A stretch of DNA of 59,296 nucleotides from Deltaproteobacteria bacterium YD0425bin51. Its GTDB lineage: Bacteria > Desulfobacterota > Desulfobacteria > Desulfobacterales > YD0425bin51. The stretch is taken from contig PDZS01000028.1 in assembly GCA_002753225.1 (NCBI GenBank), positions 1-59,296 on the forward strand, written 5' to 3'. How positions within the stretch are numbered: the first letter of the stretch is position 1; each line of letters begins with the position of its first letter. The notes under the pieces were generated by a model. That model ran no database searches. It saw nothing but the letters and a program-made list of their open reading frames with translations, and was not told where the DNA came from. This document shows positions 28,654 through 38,847 of the stretch, piece after piece. Position numbers and translations under genes: made by a program.

Positions 28654-30477
28654 TTACTCCTTTCTTTCTTTAGGTAATATGAATATAAATGATGCCCCTT
28701 TTCCTATCTCTGATTCTACCCATATTTTCCCTCCATAAGCTGAAATTATCTTTTTTACAATGCTAAGTCCTATACCAGTAGTTTCCTCTTTATCATTAGT
28801 TTTTAGCTTCTGAAAAACCTCAAATATTTTTTCATGATGTTTTTTTTCTATTCCGCATCCATTATCAATTATGATAAACTTCCATTGAGTATCTTCTTCT
28901 ATGCATTCAATGATTATTTTACCTATAACTTTATCTATAGATTTAATTGAATTGCTAATCAAATTTTGAAATAACTGTGCAAATTGTATTTTATCACCCT
29001 TTATAATAGGCAAATTATTGTTTATTATAACATGAATATTATTTGGCGGTGATAGAGTATCTATAACTTCTTTGATTAAAAAATTCAAATTAATATATTC
29101 CTCTTTTTCTTTTATATAACCTGCCTGTGAATATTCAAGAATACCATCAATTAACATATTCATGTGTTTGATTCTTTTAATAATTAAATCCATCTGTTTT
29201 TTGCCTTCTATACTAAAAGACTCTGGAGAATCTTCTAAAACCCACCTAATAAGTTGGTTTACTGCTCTTAAAGGTGCTTTTAAGTCGTGTGACACTATAT
29301 GGGCAAAATCTCTAAGTTCATTATTTAAAGCCTCGAGTTTAGATGTACGGTCAATTACTCTTTGTTCTAGTTCTTCTTTTAGAGCATGATGCTCAATTTC
29401 CCGATTGTTAAGTGAAGTTGCCATTTCATTAAAAGCATGTGAAAGCTTAGATAATTCTAATGTCCTATGTTCCTCAATTACTCTAGTTTTAAGGTCACCC
29501 TTTGATAGTTGATGTGATGCATTAACTAATCTTTTTATTGGAAGCAAAAAAAAGTAATGTCCTATAAAATAAGATAGAATAATAGCTATCAAGGAAATTA
29601 TAAATAATGATATTAAATGTTTAAATAAAATATCTTTAGCTCGGGCAAAAACAATATGTTTTGGAATTCCAACTTGAATATATAAATCTCCTTTTTGATC
29701 TGTAAAATCAATGCGACGGAAAGCATAAAAACGTTCCTGCATGTACAAATCAAAAGAAATATATGTTCCTTCAATTTCATTTGTTTTTATTTTTTCCCAT
29801 TGCGATATAGGAATAGATTTACCAATAAATTTATCATTATGGGGATATCTATATAAAATATTTCCATTTCGATCTGTAATTTTTAATGTAGAACCTTTAG
29901 GTAAATTTTTCTGTTCAAAAAAATAGCCAAATGTTGAAACATCATGTGCCGCGATAATAAAAGATTTTGTGTTTCCAGTCTCATCTAAAATGGGATATGC
30001 GAAATGTAAAGATTTTTTACCTGATGTTCTGCCAACAGCATATTCTCCAATTTGAAAAGTTCCATTTTTTTTAGCTCTTATGAAATATGGTCTATCAGAA
30101 ACATTTTTGCTATCTTTTGGTATTGGTATAGCGCTTGCGATATAATCTCCATAAGAGTCTGCAATTAATAATGTATGATAAAGGCTATGTCTTTTTAATA
30201 GATCTTTTAAAATTTCATTGCAGGCAGGCTGTTCTAATTTTACTATTTCTGGAATGTCTGACAATGTCATAAGCATTCTATAAGTACTATTTATTATACC
30301 CTCCTTATGGCTTGCAATGCTTCTTGCAACCCAAAGAGCTTCTTTTTGAGCTTGAAGAGCATCTTCTGAACTTCTATCAAATCCAACATAGACAGCAAGT
30401 CCAATTGCAGGAAGAAGAACAGATAGGAGGATAAAAATAAAATATCTTCTAAGTGGCCATGAAAATAAAGTCTTCAT
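28654..30477 (-). CDS. dCache sensor histidine kinase with HAMP domain
   Basis: Membrane kinase of 607 aa. A TM helix (about 13-33) and a periplasmic double-Cache domain (about 35-275; DRPYFIRAKKNGTF and HFAYPILDETGN are typical of ligand-binding dCache_1) lead to a second TM (about 285-308). A HAMP domain follows (KRLVNASHQLSKGDL), then a coiled coil. HisKA has H397 in IVSHDLKAPLRAV, and the HATPase has DNGCGI and GIGLSIVKKI. It starts a two-gene operon with the downstream hybrid protein. The 68-bp gap to the divergent U32 gene must hold both promoters. Confidence 0.93.
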   Translation of the reverse strand: MKTLFSWPLRRYFIFILLSVLLPAIGLAVYVGFDRSSEDALQAQKEALWVARSIASHKEGIINSTYRMLMTLSDIPEIVKLEQPACNEILKDLLKRHSLYHTLLIADSYGDYIASAIPIPKDSKNVSDRPYFIRAKKNGTFQIGEYAVGRTSGKKSLHFAYPILDETGNTKSFIIAAHDVSTFGYFFEQKNLPKGSTLKITDRNGNILYRYPHNDKFIGKSIPISQWEKIKTNEIEGTYISFDLYMQERFYAFRRIDFTDQKGDLYIQVGIPKHIVFARAKDILFKHLISLFIISLIAIILSYFIGHYFFLLPIKRLVNASHQLSKGDLKTRVIEEHRTLELSKLSHAFNEMATSLNNREIEHHALKEELEQRVIDRTSKLEALNNELRDFAHIVSHDLKAPLRAVNQLIRWVLEDSPESFSIEGKKQMDLIIKRIKHMNMLIDGILEYSQAGYIKEKEEYINLNFLIKEVIDTLSPPNNIHVIINNNLPIIKGDKIQFAQLFQNLISNSIKSIDKVIGKIIIECIEEDTQWKFIIIDNGCGIEKKHHEKIFEVFQKLKTNDKEETTGIGLSIVKKIISAYGGKIWVESEIGKGASFIFILPKERKE

Positions 30478-30545
30478 GTTAATGAAGTTTGAATTAAAAG
30501 TTTATTTGTGTCAACATATTAAAAATATATTTTATAGGAGTCAAG

Positions 30546-32360
30546 ATGAAAAAAATAGAGTTACTAGCTCCTGCAAAAGACCTTGAAACAGGTATAACTG
30601 CCATAAATTGCGGAGCTGACGCAGTATATATAGGGACAGAACGTTTTGGAGCAAGAGAAAAAGCTTCTAATAATTTAGAAGACATAGAAGCATTATGTAA
30701 ATATGCCCATAAATATTGGTCTAAGGTTTATGTAACATTAAATACTATTCTATATGACAACGAAATTGAAATAGCTGGAAAATTAATTAACAGTTTATAT
30801 GCAATAGATATAGATGCTTTAATAATTCAGGATTTAGGTCTACTTGAAATAGATTTGCCACCTATTCCTTTAATTGCAAGTACACAAATGAACAATAATA
30901 CTCTTGAAAAAATAAATTTTTTAGAAAAAATAGGTTTTATTCGCGTAATACTGCCAAGAGAATTTAATATTTCCCAAATAAAATATATTAAAGAAAACTC
31001 TTCAATTGAATTAGAATGTTTTATTCATGGAAGCTTATGTGTAAGCTATAGCGGTCAATGTTATTTAAGTTATTCAAGGGGTAAAAGAAGTGCAAATCGA
31101 GGCTCATGTGCTCAACCTTGCAGGTTACGTTATAGTTTAATTGACAAAAATGGTTCAATAATTTCAAATTCAAAATACTTGCTTTCATTAAAAGACTTGA
31201 ATTTATCTGAAAATATAGCAGATCTTATTGATGCTGGAATAACTTCCTTTAAAATAGAAGGAAGATTAAAAGATAAGTATTATGTGGCAAATATAGTCAG
31301 TTTCTATCGTAAAAAGCTTGATACTATTTTAGAAATAAAAAAAACTTCTTCTGGAAAAAGCAGAATAGATTTTGTTCATGATGTTTATAAAACTTTTAAC
31401 AGAGGATATACTAAATATTTTATTTTTGGAAGAAATAAAGAAATGGCTTCATTACATACACCAAAGTCAACAGGAGAGTATATAGGTAAAGTGAGTAAAA
31501 TAGGGGAGAGTAGTTTTAGTGTTGATAATCCAAAAATATTTTTTCATTCAGGGGACGGAATCTGTTTTTTTGATAAAAATAATAATTTAATTGGAACAAA
31601 TATAAATAAAATAGACGGCAGTTCTATTTATCCTGATAAGATTTTAGATATTAAAATAAAGCAGATGATTTATAGAAATTATGATTCGGATTTTATTAAA
31701 GCAATTAAAAAAAGTAAAATTGAAAGAAAAATTGAAATAAATTTAAGATTTGTAGAAACAGAAGATGGTTTTGCTTTATATGCAAATGATGAAGATGGAA
31801 ATTATGCAAATGCTAAAGTAAATATTTTAAAAGAAATAGCTCAAAAAAAAGAACAGGCAATTATTACTATGAAAAAACAGCTTCAAAAACTTGGAGATAC
31901 ATATTTTTTGTGTTTAAATATTACAGTTGAGACAAAAGAATGCTATTTTATTCCTTTAAATATTTTAAATGCTTTAAGAAGAGAATGTATAGATAATTTA
32001 ATATTAGTAAGAGCTCAAAATCGTCCAAAATTCATAAGTAAAATTACAAAAAGTGATATTCCTTATCCAGAAGCATCTATTTCTTATTTAGGGAATGTTT
32101 TAAATAAAAAGAGTAAAAATTTTTATAATCGTCATGGGGTTTTCAAAATTGAAGATGCAATAGAATCTGCTGGCGGCGTTCTTGAAAATAAAAAACTTAT
32201 GACAACTAAATATTGTATTTTATATGAGATAGGCTATTGTAAAAAAGAAAAAAAACATAAAAAGATAGACGAACCAATATATCTTGTTGATGAAAACTCA
32301 AAAAAATATCTAATTAAAACTAATTGTTCTGTATGTGAAATGGAGGTAATCCATGAGTGA
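30546..32360 (+). CDS. Peptidase U32 family protein (RlhA/TrhP-like)
   Basis: A 604-aa protein of the U32 family, whose characterised members act in RNA hydroxylation (TrhP on tRNA, RlhA on 23S rRNA) rather than plain proteolysis. The N-terminus MKKIELLAPAKDLE and the family signature with Cys residues in SYSGQCYLSYSRGKRSANRG and CAQPCRLRY are clear. A C-terminal beta-rich part follows, which may correspond to DUF3656 of RlhA-type proteins. AGGAG precedes the ATG. The end overlaps cobM by 8 bp; the functional link to cobalamin genes is not obvious. Confidence 0.88.
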   Translation: MKKIELLAPAKDLETGITAINCGADAVYIGTERFGAREKASNNLEDIEALCKYAHKYWSKVYVTLNTILYDNEIEIAGKLINSLYAIDIDALIIQDLGLLEIDLPPIPLIASTQMNNNTLEKINFLEKIGFIRVILPREFNISQIKYIKENSSIELECFIHGSLCVSYSGQCYLSYSRGKRSANRGSCAQPCRLRYSLIDKNGSIISNSKYLLSLKDLNLSENIADLIDAGITSFKIEGRLKDKYYVANIVSFYRKKLDTILEIKKTSSGKSRIDFVHDVYKTFNRGYTKYFIFGRNKEMASLHTPKSTGEYIGKVSKIGESSFSVDNPKIFFHSGDGICFFDKNNNLIGTNINKIDGSSIYPDKILDIKIKQMIYRNYDSDFIKAIKKSKIERKIEINLRFVETEDGFALYANDEDGNYANAKVNILKEIAQKKEQAIITMKKQLQKLGDTYFLCLNITVETKECYFIPLNILNALRRECIDNLILVRAQNRPKFISKITKSDIPYPEASISYLGNVLNKKSKNFYNRHGVFKIEDAIESAGGVLENKKLMTTKYCILYEIGYCKKEKKHKKIDEPIYLVDENSKKYLIKTNCSVCEMEVIHE

Positions 32361-33123
32361 TGTCCATTCTGTATTGTTTATAGGAGCAGGACCTGGGGAT
32401 CCTGAGCTTATAACTGTAAAAGGAATGAATGCTTTGTGTAATGCTGATCTTATAATTTATACAGGCTCTCTAGTTCCAGAAGCTGTTCTTAAATGGGCAA
32501 AACCAAATACAAGATGTATAAACAGCGCAAGTTTGAATCTTGAAGAAGTCATTAAAATAATTGAAGAAGCTTATAAAAAAGGAGAAAATATTGTAAGACT
32601 TCATACAGGGGATCCTAGTATTTACGGAGCAATATTTGAACAAATATCAGAACTTCAAAAAAGAGATATCCCTTATAAAGTTATTCCAGGTGTTACTGCT
32701 GCTTTTGCAGCATCTGCTTCTTTAGGAATTGAATATACATTGCCTGAGATAACTCAAACTTTTATTATAACAAGAATAGCTGGGAGAACACCTGTACCTG
32801 AACTGGAAAAATTAGACAGCTTAGCTCAGCATAAGGCATCGATTGTAATTTATTTAAGCATATCATTTATTGCAGATATAGCAAAAATTCTCCAAAAACA
32901 TTATGGATCTGATGCTCCTTGTGCAGTTGCTTTTAAAGTAAGTCAGCCAGAAGAAAAAATAATTAAAACAAATTTATCTGAAATTTCTAATATTGTTAAA
33001 AAAGAAAATATAACAAATCAAGCTTTGATTATTATAAGCAGGGTTTTAGAGATAGAGCCTGATATGCTTTATCATAAATCAAAGCTTTATGATAAAGATT
33101 TCAAACATGGATTTAGAAAGTAA
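32353..33123 (+). CDS. cobM: Precorrin-4 / cobalt-precorrin-4 C11-methyltransferase
   Basis: Corrin-ring SAM methyltransferase of 256 aa (CobM/CbiF). The family signatures are GAGPGDPELIT near residue 11, GDPSIYGAI, IPGVTAAFAASASLG, and a closing IISRVLE. It sits directly before cbiG, its usual neighbour; CbiF and CbiG act at consecutive steps in the anaerobic cobalamin pathway. A partial cob set like this implies the other genes lie elsewhere. GGAGGT lies just before the ATG, inside the end of the U32 gene. Confidence 0.95.
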   Translation: MSDVHSVLFIGAGPGDPELITVKGMNALCNADLIIYTGSLVPEAVLKWAKPNTRCINSASLNLEEVIKIIEEAYKKGENIVRLHTGDPSIYGAIFEQISELQKRDIPYKVIPGVTAAFAASASLGIEYTLPEITQTFIITRIAGRTPVPELEKLDSLAQHKASIVIYLSISFIADIAKILQKHYGSDAPCAVAFKVSQPEEKIIKTNLSEISNIVKKENITNQALIIISRVLEIEPDMLYHKSKLYDKDFKHGFRK

Positions 33124-34111
33124 ATTTAAAATAGCTGTTTGGGCAATTACTCAAAACGGTTTTAAAATTGCTAAAAAATTAACAGACAATATGTCTGAAA
33201 CTTATCTTATTTCATTTAATGGACTTTTTGAGACATTATCGAACTGTTTTAATGATTATAAGGGACATATTTTTATTATGTCAGCAGGAATAGTAGTAAG
33301 GGTTATTGCTCCTCTCATAAAGCATAAAACAATTGATCCTGCTGTTGTTGTTGTTGATGAAGCAGGTAAATTTTCAATAAGTTTACTTTCAGGTCATATT
33401 GGAGGAGCAAATGAACTTGCTAAAAAAGTGGGGAATTTAATAGGAGCAGTACCAGTAATTACTACTGCAACTGATATAAATGGAGTTTTAGCAGTTGACG
33501 TTTTAGCACGTGAAAAAAATCTTTTTATTGAAAATATTAATGCTGTAAAAAAAGTAAATATGGCATTATTAGAACATAGAACCATTTATATTCATGATCC
33601 CTATAATTTTATTTCATGCGTTCTGCCTGACTTTAAAATTTCTTCAGATAATAACTGTGATCTTTTTATAGATGATTTAATTAAAGATATGCCGGCAAAA
33701 ACTCTTATTCTTCGTCCAAAATCATTAGTTGCAGGAATTGGCTGTAATCGTAATTCCAGCAGCTATGAAATAAAAGACCTTATTTTTAAAACTTTTGAAA
33801 AGTTTTGTCTTTCAATAAAAAGTCTTACTGCTATTTCAACTATTAATTTAAAAGCAGACGAGGATGGATTACTTTCTGCTTCAAAAGAATTAAAGACTAC
33901 TCTATTATTTTTTGATAATGAAGCCTTAAATAAAGTTAAAGAAATTAAAAATCCGTCTGAAATGGTTGAAAAACATGTTGGAGTAAAAAGCGTATGTGAA
34001 GCTGCGGCTATTTGCGGCTCAAATATGGGTCAGCTTATTGTTCCAAAACAGAAAAATAAAAATGTAACAATAGCTATAGCAAGAAAAATGGCAAAGGATT
34101 TTATGAAATAG
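33107..34111 (+). CDS. cbiG: Cobalt-precorrin 5A hydrolase CbiG
   Basis: Opens the delta-lactone of cobalt-precorrin-5A in anaerobic B12 synthesis. The chosen ATG at 33107 (MDLESKFKIAVWAITQNG) overlaps cobM by 17 bp; an ATG at 33089 is an alternative. The N-terminal region, the central SAGIVVRVIAPLIKHK and LLSGHIGGANELA segment, and the C-terminal CbiG_C domain (GIGCNRNSSSYEI, VKSVCEAAAICGS, LIVPKQKNKNVTIAIAR) are all present. About 334 aa, normal length. Its last 82 bp lie under the end of the convergent membrane-protein gene. Confidence 0.94.
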   Translation: MDLESKFKIAVWAITQNGFKIAKKLTDNMSETYLISFNGLFETLSNCFNDYKGHIFIMSAGIVVRVIAPLIKHKTIDPAVVVVDEAGKFSISLLSGHIGGANELAKKVGNLIGAVPVITTATDINGVLAVDVLAREKNLFIENINAVKKVNMALLEHRTIYIHDPYNFISCVLPDFKISSDNNCDLFIDDLIKDMPAKTLILRPKSLVAGIGCNRNSSSYEIKDLIFKTFEKFCLSIKSLTAISTINLKADEDGLLSASKELKTTLLFFDNEALNKVKEIKNPSEMVEKHVGVKSVCEAAAICGSNMGQLIVPKQKNKNVTIAIARKMAKDFMK

Positions 34112-35109
34112 CCAATTGGAGCTATAAAAGAAACAGTTATCCAATGAAAAAAAATAAAATATCTTATATTTATACTAATTGGGAATTCATTGTATAGACA
34201 AATAACTATAAGTCCACTTAAATTCCAGCCATATAAAGAAGCAAACGAATGAAGTTTTAAAAAAAATTTACTAACATAATTATAAGCTTGGTATTGTGGT
34301 AAAAACTCCAAAACGATGTAAAATATTCCTGTAAAAGCTGTAAATACTAAAAAAGAAATACCTGATATCAAGATTTTTTTTTGCTGGGATTCTGGACAAA
34401 AATTTATAAATATATAAAAAGTAGTTGTAATTGCAGACAAAAGAATTAAAGCAATAATTAGCTCCAGAGCTAATTTGTTAGCTATTATAAAAGCAAAAAA
34501 TATTATGACACCTAAATTGATTGACCAAAAACATATATTTTTAATTAGTTGAAATTTTTTATCCATAAATGAAAACATAACTGAAAGAGTAATCAAAGAT
34601 ATGGGAAATGAAAAACCTAAAAAAAATGTCTCAAGCTTTAGCTTAGGAAAATAAAATAATTTGAGATATTGGTTATTCCATATAACAATGCTGCATATTA
34701 TAAGGCCTGTTGAAAGACAAAGAAGAGAAGCTTGATTAAATTTTTCAGAAACTTCTGAATTGCTTTTAAAAAAATCAATTGGAAAAAATGAAAATCTTTT
34801 TATTCTTACTTTTTCTATAATTATTGATAAAATAAGACCTAAAAAAATAGCAATATAATAGATGTTAAAAAAAATTATTATTGAATATAAAATTGCTAAA
34901 CTGAAAAATAATATCCCTGTTTTTGAAAGCTTTTGTCTTTTCTCAGTATAATAAATAATGATTGTTCCGCCACTGCAAAGATTAAAGAAAAATATATGGA
35001 GCCTGTCAAAATTATAATTTTTTACATCAGGAAAAAAATGATGCAAAAAACCAAATATTAAAGCTATTAAAATTAAGCCTCCTAAAACTAATTTTAATTT
35101 ATTGCTCAT
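34030..35109 (-). CDS. Polytopic membrane protein of unknown function
   Basis: About 359 aa, very hydrophobic, with roughly ten TM helices and Phe/Ile-rich composition. I prefer the ATG at 35109 (MSNKLKLVLGGLI), which overlaps the upstream epimerase gene by 11 bp; the longer frame from 35169 adds an unlikely N-terminus. Visible landmarks are DRLHIFFFNLCSGGT near residue 35 and an SLYGWNLSGL segment near the end. No family is recognised. It is co-transcribed with the TIGR01777 gene, and its end overlaps cbiG by 82 bp on the opposite strand. Confidence 0.72.
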   Translation of the reverse strand: MSNKLKLVLGGLILIALIFGFLHHFFPDVKNYNFDRLHIFFFNLCSGGTIIIYYTEKRQKLSKTGILFFSLAILYSIIIFFNIYYIAIFLGLILSIIIEKVRIKRFSFFPIDFFKSNSEVSEKFNQASLLCLSTGLIICSIVIWNNQYLKLFYFPKLKLETFFLGFSFPISLITLSVMFSFMDKKFQLIKNICFWSINLGVIIFFAFIIANKLALELIIALILLSAITTTFYIFINFCPESQQKKILISGISFLVFTAFTGIFYIVLEFLPQYQAYNYVSKFFLKLHSFASLYGWNLSGLIVICLYNEFPISINIRYFIFFHWITVSFIAPIGYFIKSFAIFLAIAIVTFLFFCFGTIS

Positions 35110-36490
35110 AATTAATATTTCCCAGAAGATGTAAAAGCGCATTTGTGAGATCTGGATATCTAAAAACAAAACCTTTATCTATTAGTTTTTGGGGTTTAAC
35201 TCGCGTGCTAGACAAAAGCAATTCTCGTCCCATTTGACCAAATATAATATTTATAACACTAGAAGGTATTGATATAAGTGTTGGTCTTCGTAAAATCTTG
35301 CCAAGAGTTTCTGTCAGTTCAGAGTTTGTAACTGGAAATGGTGAAACAACATTAACTGATCCTTCTATAGTTGAATCTAAAAGTGCATGATATATGGCGT
35401 AAATAGCATCATCAATACTAATCCAGCTTATAAATTGTGATCCCTCCCCAAGTTTCCCACCTATTCCCATCTTAAATGGTAAAATAAGCTTGTTTAATGC
35501 TCCTCCAATAGGTGTAAAAACAACACCAAAACGCATAATTATAACTCTTATTCCTTTTCTAAGAACTGGTTCTAATGCCTGTTCCCATTTGCTGCAGACT
35601 TCAGATATAAAATCATTACCTTTAGGAGAATCTTCATCAAGAATTGTATTACCTTGATCTCCGTAATATCCAATTGCAGAAGCGCAAATTAATGTTTTTG
35701 GAGGATTATTTAAGTTTGCAATTGTTTTGCATATAAATGAAGTTGTCTTTACACGGCTGTCTATAATCAGCTTTTTTTTATCATCTGTCCATCGTCCTTC
35801 TGAAATATTTTCACCTGATAAATGTATTACAGCATCACTTTCTTCAAGTATACTTTTATTAATAGAGTTAGAATAAGGATCCCAAAAAGCTTCATTTTTG
35901 TTTAAATATGGGTTTCTTCTTACAAGTTTTGTTACAAAATGACCGCCAGTTGTCAGAAATGGAATAAGAACAGAACCAAGAACACCTCCAGCCCCTGAAA
36001 TAACTATATTCATTTTTTTGTCTTTAGATTTAAGATGAGCGTTTAAATCTTCAGAGATGGTTTTATGGCGATATCTAAAAATTCTTTCTAATTTATTTTC
36101 AATATTTTTTTTTAAGAAAAAATTTCCAAAAGGATTAAATAAAAAGGAGTATTCAATTTGATCTTCCATTAAACATGAAGAAGAATTAATTGGTTTAAAA
36201 TAATGCGAATGTTCCCATGATGCAAAAGGTCCTTTTCTTTGTACATCTTTAAAAAAATTGTTTTCCTCATATTCAGTATGTTCTGCAGCCCATTTAATAG
36301 AAATTGGACCTTGCTTTATTTTCATTAAAGCCTTTGAACCTTTTAAAATACCTTTTGGTGGAGAAATTATTATAAGAGGTTCCCAAGGAGGAGAAAGTCT
36401 TTCTAATGCTCCGCTTCTAGAGTGCCATTTAAAAACTTCCTCTAAGGGAGCAGAAATTACAGATCTTTTAATAAATGTTTCTTTTTTCAT
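35099..36490 (-). CDS. TIGR01777 family epimerase with N-terminal SRPBCC domain
   Basis: A 463-aa two-domain protein. Residues 1 to about 150 form a START/SRPBCC-like domain (FIKRSVISAPLEEVFKWHSR, FASWEHSHYFKPI). From about 158 comes an extended SDR domain with the Rossmann motif GAGGVLGSVL, the SGENISEGRW segment, and SAIGYYGDQG. A C-terminal DUF1731 tail (about 405-455) completes the YfcH-type architecture. Substrate unknown. The SRPBCC-TIGR01777 fusion is a known arrangement. It is the first gene of a two-gene minus-strand unit. Confidence 0.92.
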   Translation of the reverse strand: MKKETFIKRSVISAPLEEVFKWHSRSGALERLSPPWEPLIIISPPKGILKGSKALMKIKQGPISIKWAAEHTEYEENNFFKDVQRKGPFASWEHSHYFKPINSSSCLMEDQIEYSFLFNPFGNFFLKKNIENKLERIFRYRHKTISEDLNAHLKSKDKKMNIVISGAGGVLGSVLIPFLTTGGHFVTKLVRRNPYLNKNEAFWDPYSNSINKSILEESDAVIHLSGENISEGRWTDDKKKLIIDSRVKTTSFICKTIANLNNPPKTLICASAIGYYGDQGNTILDEDSPKGNDFISEVCSKWEQALEPVLRKGIRVIIMRFGVVFTPIGGALNKLILPFKMGIGGKLGEGSQFISWISIDDAIYAIYHALLDSTIEGSVNVVSPFPVTNSELTETLGKILRRPTLISIPSSVINIIFGQMGRELLLSSTRVKPQKLIDKGFVFRYPDLTNALLHLLGNINYEQ

Positions 36491-36576
36491 GATAGCATTT
36501 TACCTTATTTATATTATTGACAGCAAATAAATTTTACAATACTGTTTTGGGTATCTTAAAAATAAAAGGTGTAAAT

Positions 36577-37896
36577 ATGAACAGTAAAACAAAAGTAAGC
36601 ATAGTTAAATATGAAAAGCCAAATGAATCTGTTTCCAAAGCTATTGAGCTTTCAAATGCTTTAGCTAATTTTAAGAGCAGAGACAAAGTTTATATAAAAC
36701 CGAATATAGTTTTTTGGTCAAGGCAGGCCCCTGTTCCTCCATGGGGAGTTTTAACCACAACAAGAGTTGTGGAAGATGTTATAAGAATTCTAAAAGATGC
36801 TGGAGCTTCTCAAATTATTATTGGTGAAGGAATTATTACAACCGATCCAAAAGATAAAGAAACTCCTCTTCATGCTTTTGAAACATTAGGATACAACGCA
36901 ATTGCAAAGCGTTATGGTGCAAAGATATACAATAATTTTGAAAGACCTTTTAAAAAAGTGCAGATCGGAGATGATATAGAACTTAGTTTGTCATCTGATT
37001 TATTGGAATCTGATTTTGTGGCAAATATTCCAGTACTAAAAACCCATGCTCAAACAAAAGTATCTTTGAGCCAAAAAAATTTAAAAGGTTGTCTTGATAT
37101 GGAAAGCAGAAAAAAATGCCATTCTGATAATCTTAAATTTGACCTTGATTTCCATGTAGCAAAACTTGCAAAAGTTATAAAAAGATCATGTGCAGTTATA
37201 GATGGAATATATACACTAGAAAGAGGTCCAGCATATACTGGAACAGCTAAAAGAAGTAATCTTATAATTGCATCATCTGATATGATTGCAGCAGATATAG
37301 TTGGCGCTGGTACTCTTGGTTTTAATCCAGCAGATGTTCCACATATTAAAATAGCCTGTGAACTTGAAGGAATTATACCATCATTCAGTTCTGTTGAAAT
37401 ATGTGGCGAATCTTTAGAAAGTGTTGCTGTACCTCATCAATGGGATTTTCCATATAAAGGGAATTTACCATCCTACATGGCTAAAATTGGGGTACAAGGT
37501 CTTTCTTTCCCCAAATATGATCATAGCCTTTGTAGTTATTGTTCTGCTCTTATAGGAGTTGTTCAAGTTGCTATAGGAAATGCTTGGAAAGGAAAGGCAT
37601 TTGATAATGTCGAAATTTTAACAGGAAAAATGCACACCCCAACAGAAGGAATGAATCATACTGTTTTATTTGGCAAATGCCAAGTGGCTTTAAATAAAAA
37701 TAATCCTATAATAAAAGATGCTATAGTGGTACCAGGATGTCCGCCAAAAATAGATAAGCTTATATCAGGATTAAAACAGAGCGGAATAGAGCTTGACCCA
37801 TCATTGTTTGAAAATATTGAAATGGCTCCAGCTTTTTTTATGGCTAAATACAAAGGAAAACCTGAATTTTCTCAAGAATTTTATAGGATTTATTAA
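36577..37896 (+). CDS. DUF362 domain-containing protein
   Basis: About 439 aa from the ATG at 36577, which has AAAGGTG about 6 nt upstream. An in-frame ATG at 36517 adds 20 residues but lacks such a site. DUF362 features are visible: KVYIKPNIVFW, a VVEDVIRILKDAGA helix, GEGIITTD, and VANIPVLKTHAQTKVSLSQKN. There is no C-terminal ferredoxin CxxCxxC pair, but Cys residues occur in SLCSYCSALIG and VPGCPP. DUF362 proteins are common in anaerobes; their reaction is not established. TTGACA at 36517-36522 could be a -35 box, but no good -10 follows. Confidence 0.85.
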   Translation: MNSKTKVSIVKYEKPNESVSKAIELSNALANFKSRDKVYIKPNIVFWSRQAPVPPWGVLTTTRVVEDVIRILKDAGASQIIIGEGIITTDPKDKETPLHAFETLGYNAIAKRYGAKIYNNFERPFKKVQIGDDIELSLSSDLLESDFVANIPVLKTHAQTKVSLSQKNLKGCLDMESRKKCHSDNLKFDLDFHVAKLAKVIKRSCAVIDGIYTLERGPAYTGTAKRSNLIIASSDMIAADIVGAGTLGFNPADVPHIKIACELEGIIPSFSSVEICGESLESVAVPHQWDFPYKGNLPSYMAKIGVQGLSFPKYDHSLCSYCSALIGVVQVAIGNAWKGKAFDNVEILTGKMHTPTEGMNHTVLFGKCQVALNKNNPIIKDAIVVPGCPPKIDKLISGLKQSGIELDPSLFENIEMAPAFFMAKYKGKPEFSQEFYRIY

Positions 37897-37923
37897 CTAT
37901 GATTTATTTTCAAAAAAGATAAT

Positions 37924-38838
37924 ATGTCACCTGATCTTAAAGTATCTTTAGGAAAAATCACTCTTAAAAATCCTGTAATGACAGCATCTGGAACTTTTGG
38001 ATATGGAATTGAATTTGAGGATCTTGTTGACTTAGAAAAACTTGGGGCAATTATTGTCAAAGGATTATCTTTAAAACCAAACAAAGGCAACCCTCCTCCT
38101 CGCATTGTAGAGACCCAATGCGGTATGCTAAATTCTATTGGATTAGAAAACATAGGTATTGAGTCATTTATTAATGATAAACTGCCATTGCTTAAAAAAT
38201 ATAATACTCCAATTTTTGTAAATATTTATGGAAAAACAATAGAAGAATATATTGAAATTTCTGACATAATTGACAAAATTTCTGACATATCAGGAATTGA
38301 AGTAAATATTTCATGTCCAAATGTAAAAGCAGGGGGTATAGCATTTGGCGTTGATCCCAATGCTGCATTCCAAGTAATCTCTAAAATTAGAGAAAAAACA
38401 ACAAAATTTCTTATGGTTAAACTTTCTCCAAATGTATCTGATATTAAGGCAATTGCAAAGAGCGTTGAAAATGCAGGAGCTGATGCAATATCTTTGATTA
38501 ACACATTAACAGGAATGGCAATAGATATTGATAAGCGTACCCCAAAGTTAGCAAACATTATTGGAGGATTATCAGGGCCTGCCATAAAACCCATAGCTCT
38601 TCGCATGGTCTGGGAGACCGTACAGGCTGTAAAAATACCTGTTGTTGGAATTGGTGGAATAATTACATCAAATGATGCACTTGAATTTTTAATAGCAGGA
38701 GCAAAATCTATTCAAATCGGTACTGCAAATTTTATTAATCCAAAAGCCACAATTGATATTATTGATGGCATAGAAAAATTTCTAATTGAAAAGAATATAA
38801 ATTCTATTACCAATATTATTGGAAGCATTAAAATATAG
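37924..38838 (+). CDS. pyrD: Dihydroorotate dehydrogenase, class 1B catalytic subunit
   Basis: Oxidises dihydroorotate to orotate in pyrimidine synthesis. 304 aa with a class 1 signature: NPVMTASGTFGYG, GNPPPRI, LNSIGLEN, and catalytic-base C131 in VNISCPN, as in the NAD-linked 1B enzymes. FMN-binding segments KLSPNVSD, LINTLTGMAID and GIGGI are present. The PyrK electron-transfer partner is not in this window. The receiver gene starts 9 bp downstream. Confidence 0.96.
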   Translation: MSPDLKVSLGKITLKNPVMTASGTFGYGIEFEDLVDLEKLGAIIVKGLSLKPNKGNPPPRIVETQCGMLNSIGLENIGIESFINDKLPLLKKYNTPIFVNIYGKTIEEYIEISDIIDKISDISGIEVNISCPNVKAGGIAFGVDPNAAFQVISKIREKTTKFLMVKLSPNVSDIKAIAKSVENAGADAISLINTLTGMAIDIDKRTPKLANIIGGLSGPAIKPIALRMVWETVQAVKIPVVGIGGIITSNDALEFLIAGAKSIQIGTANFINPKATIDIIDGIEKFLIEKNINSITNIIGSIKI

Positions 38839-38847
38839 GGGGAAAAT

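Noticed and set aside
36517..36522. TTGACA as a -35 box for the DUF362 gene
   Set aside because: The nearest TATAAT-like hexamer is at 12 bp spacing, and at 17 bp only 3 of 6 bases match; support is too weak for a promoter call.
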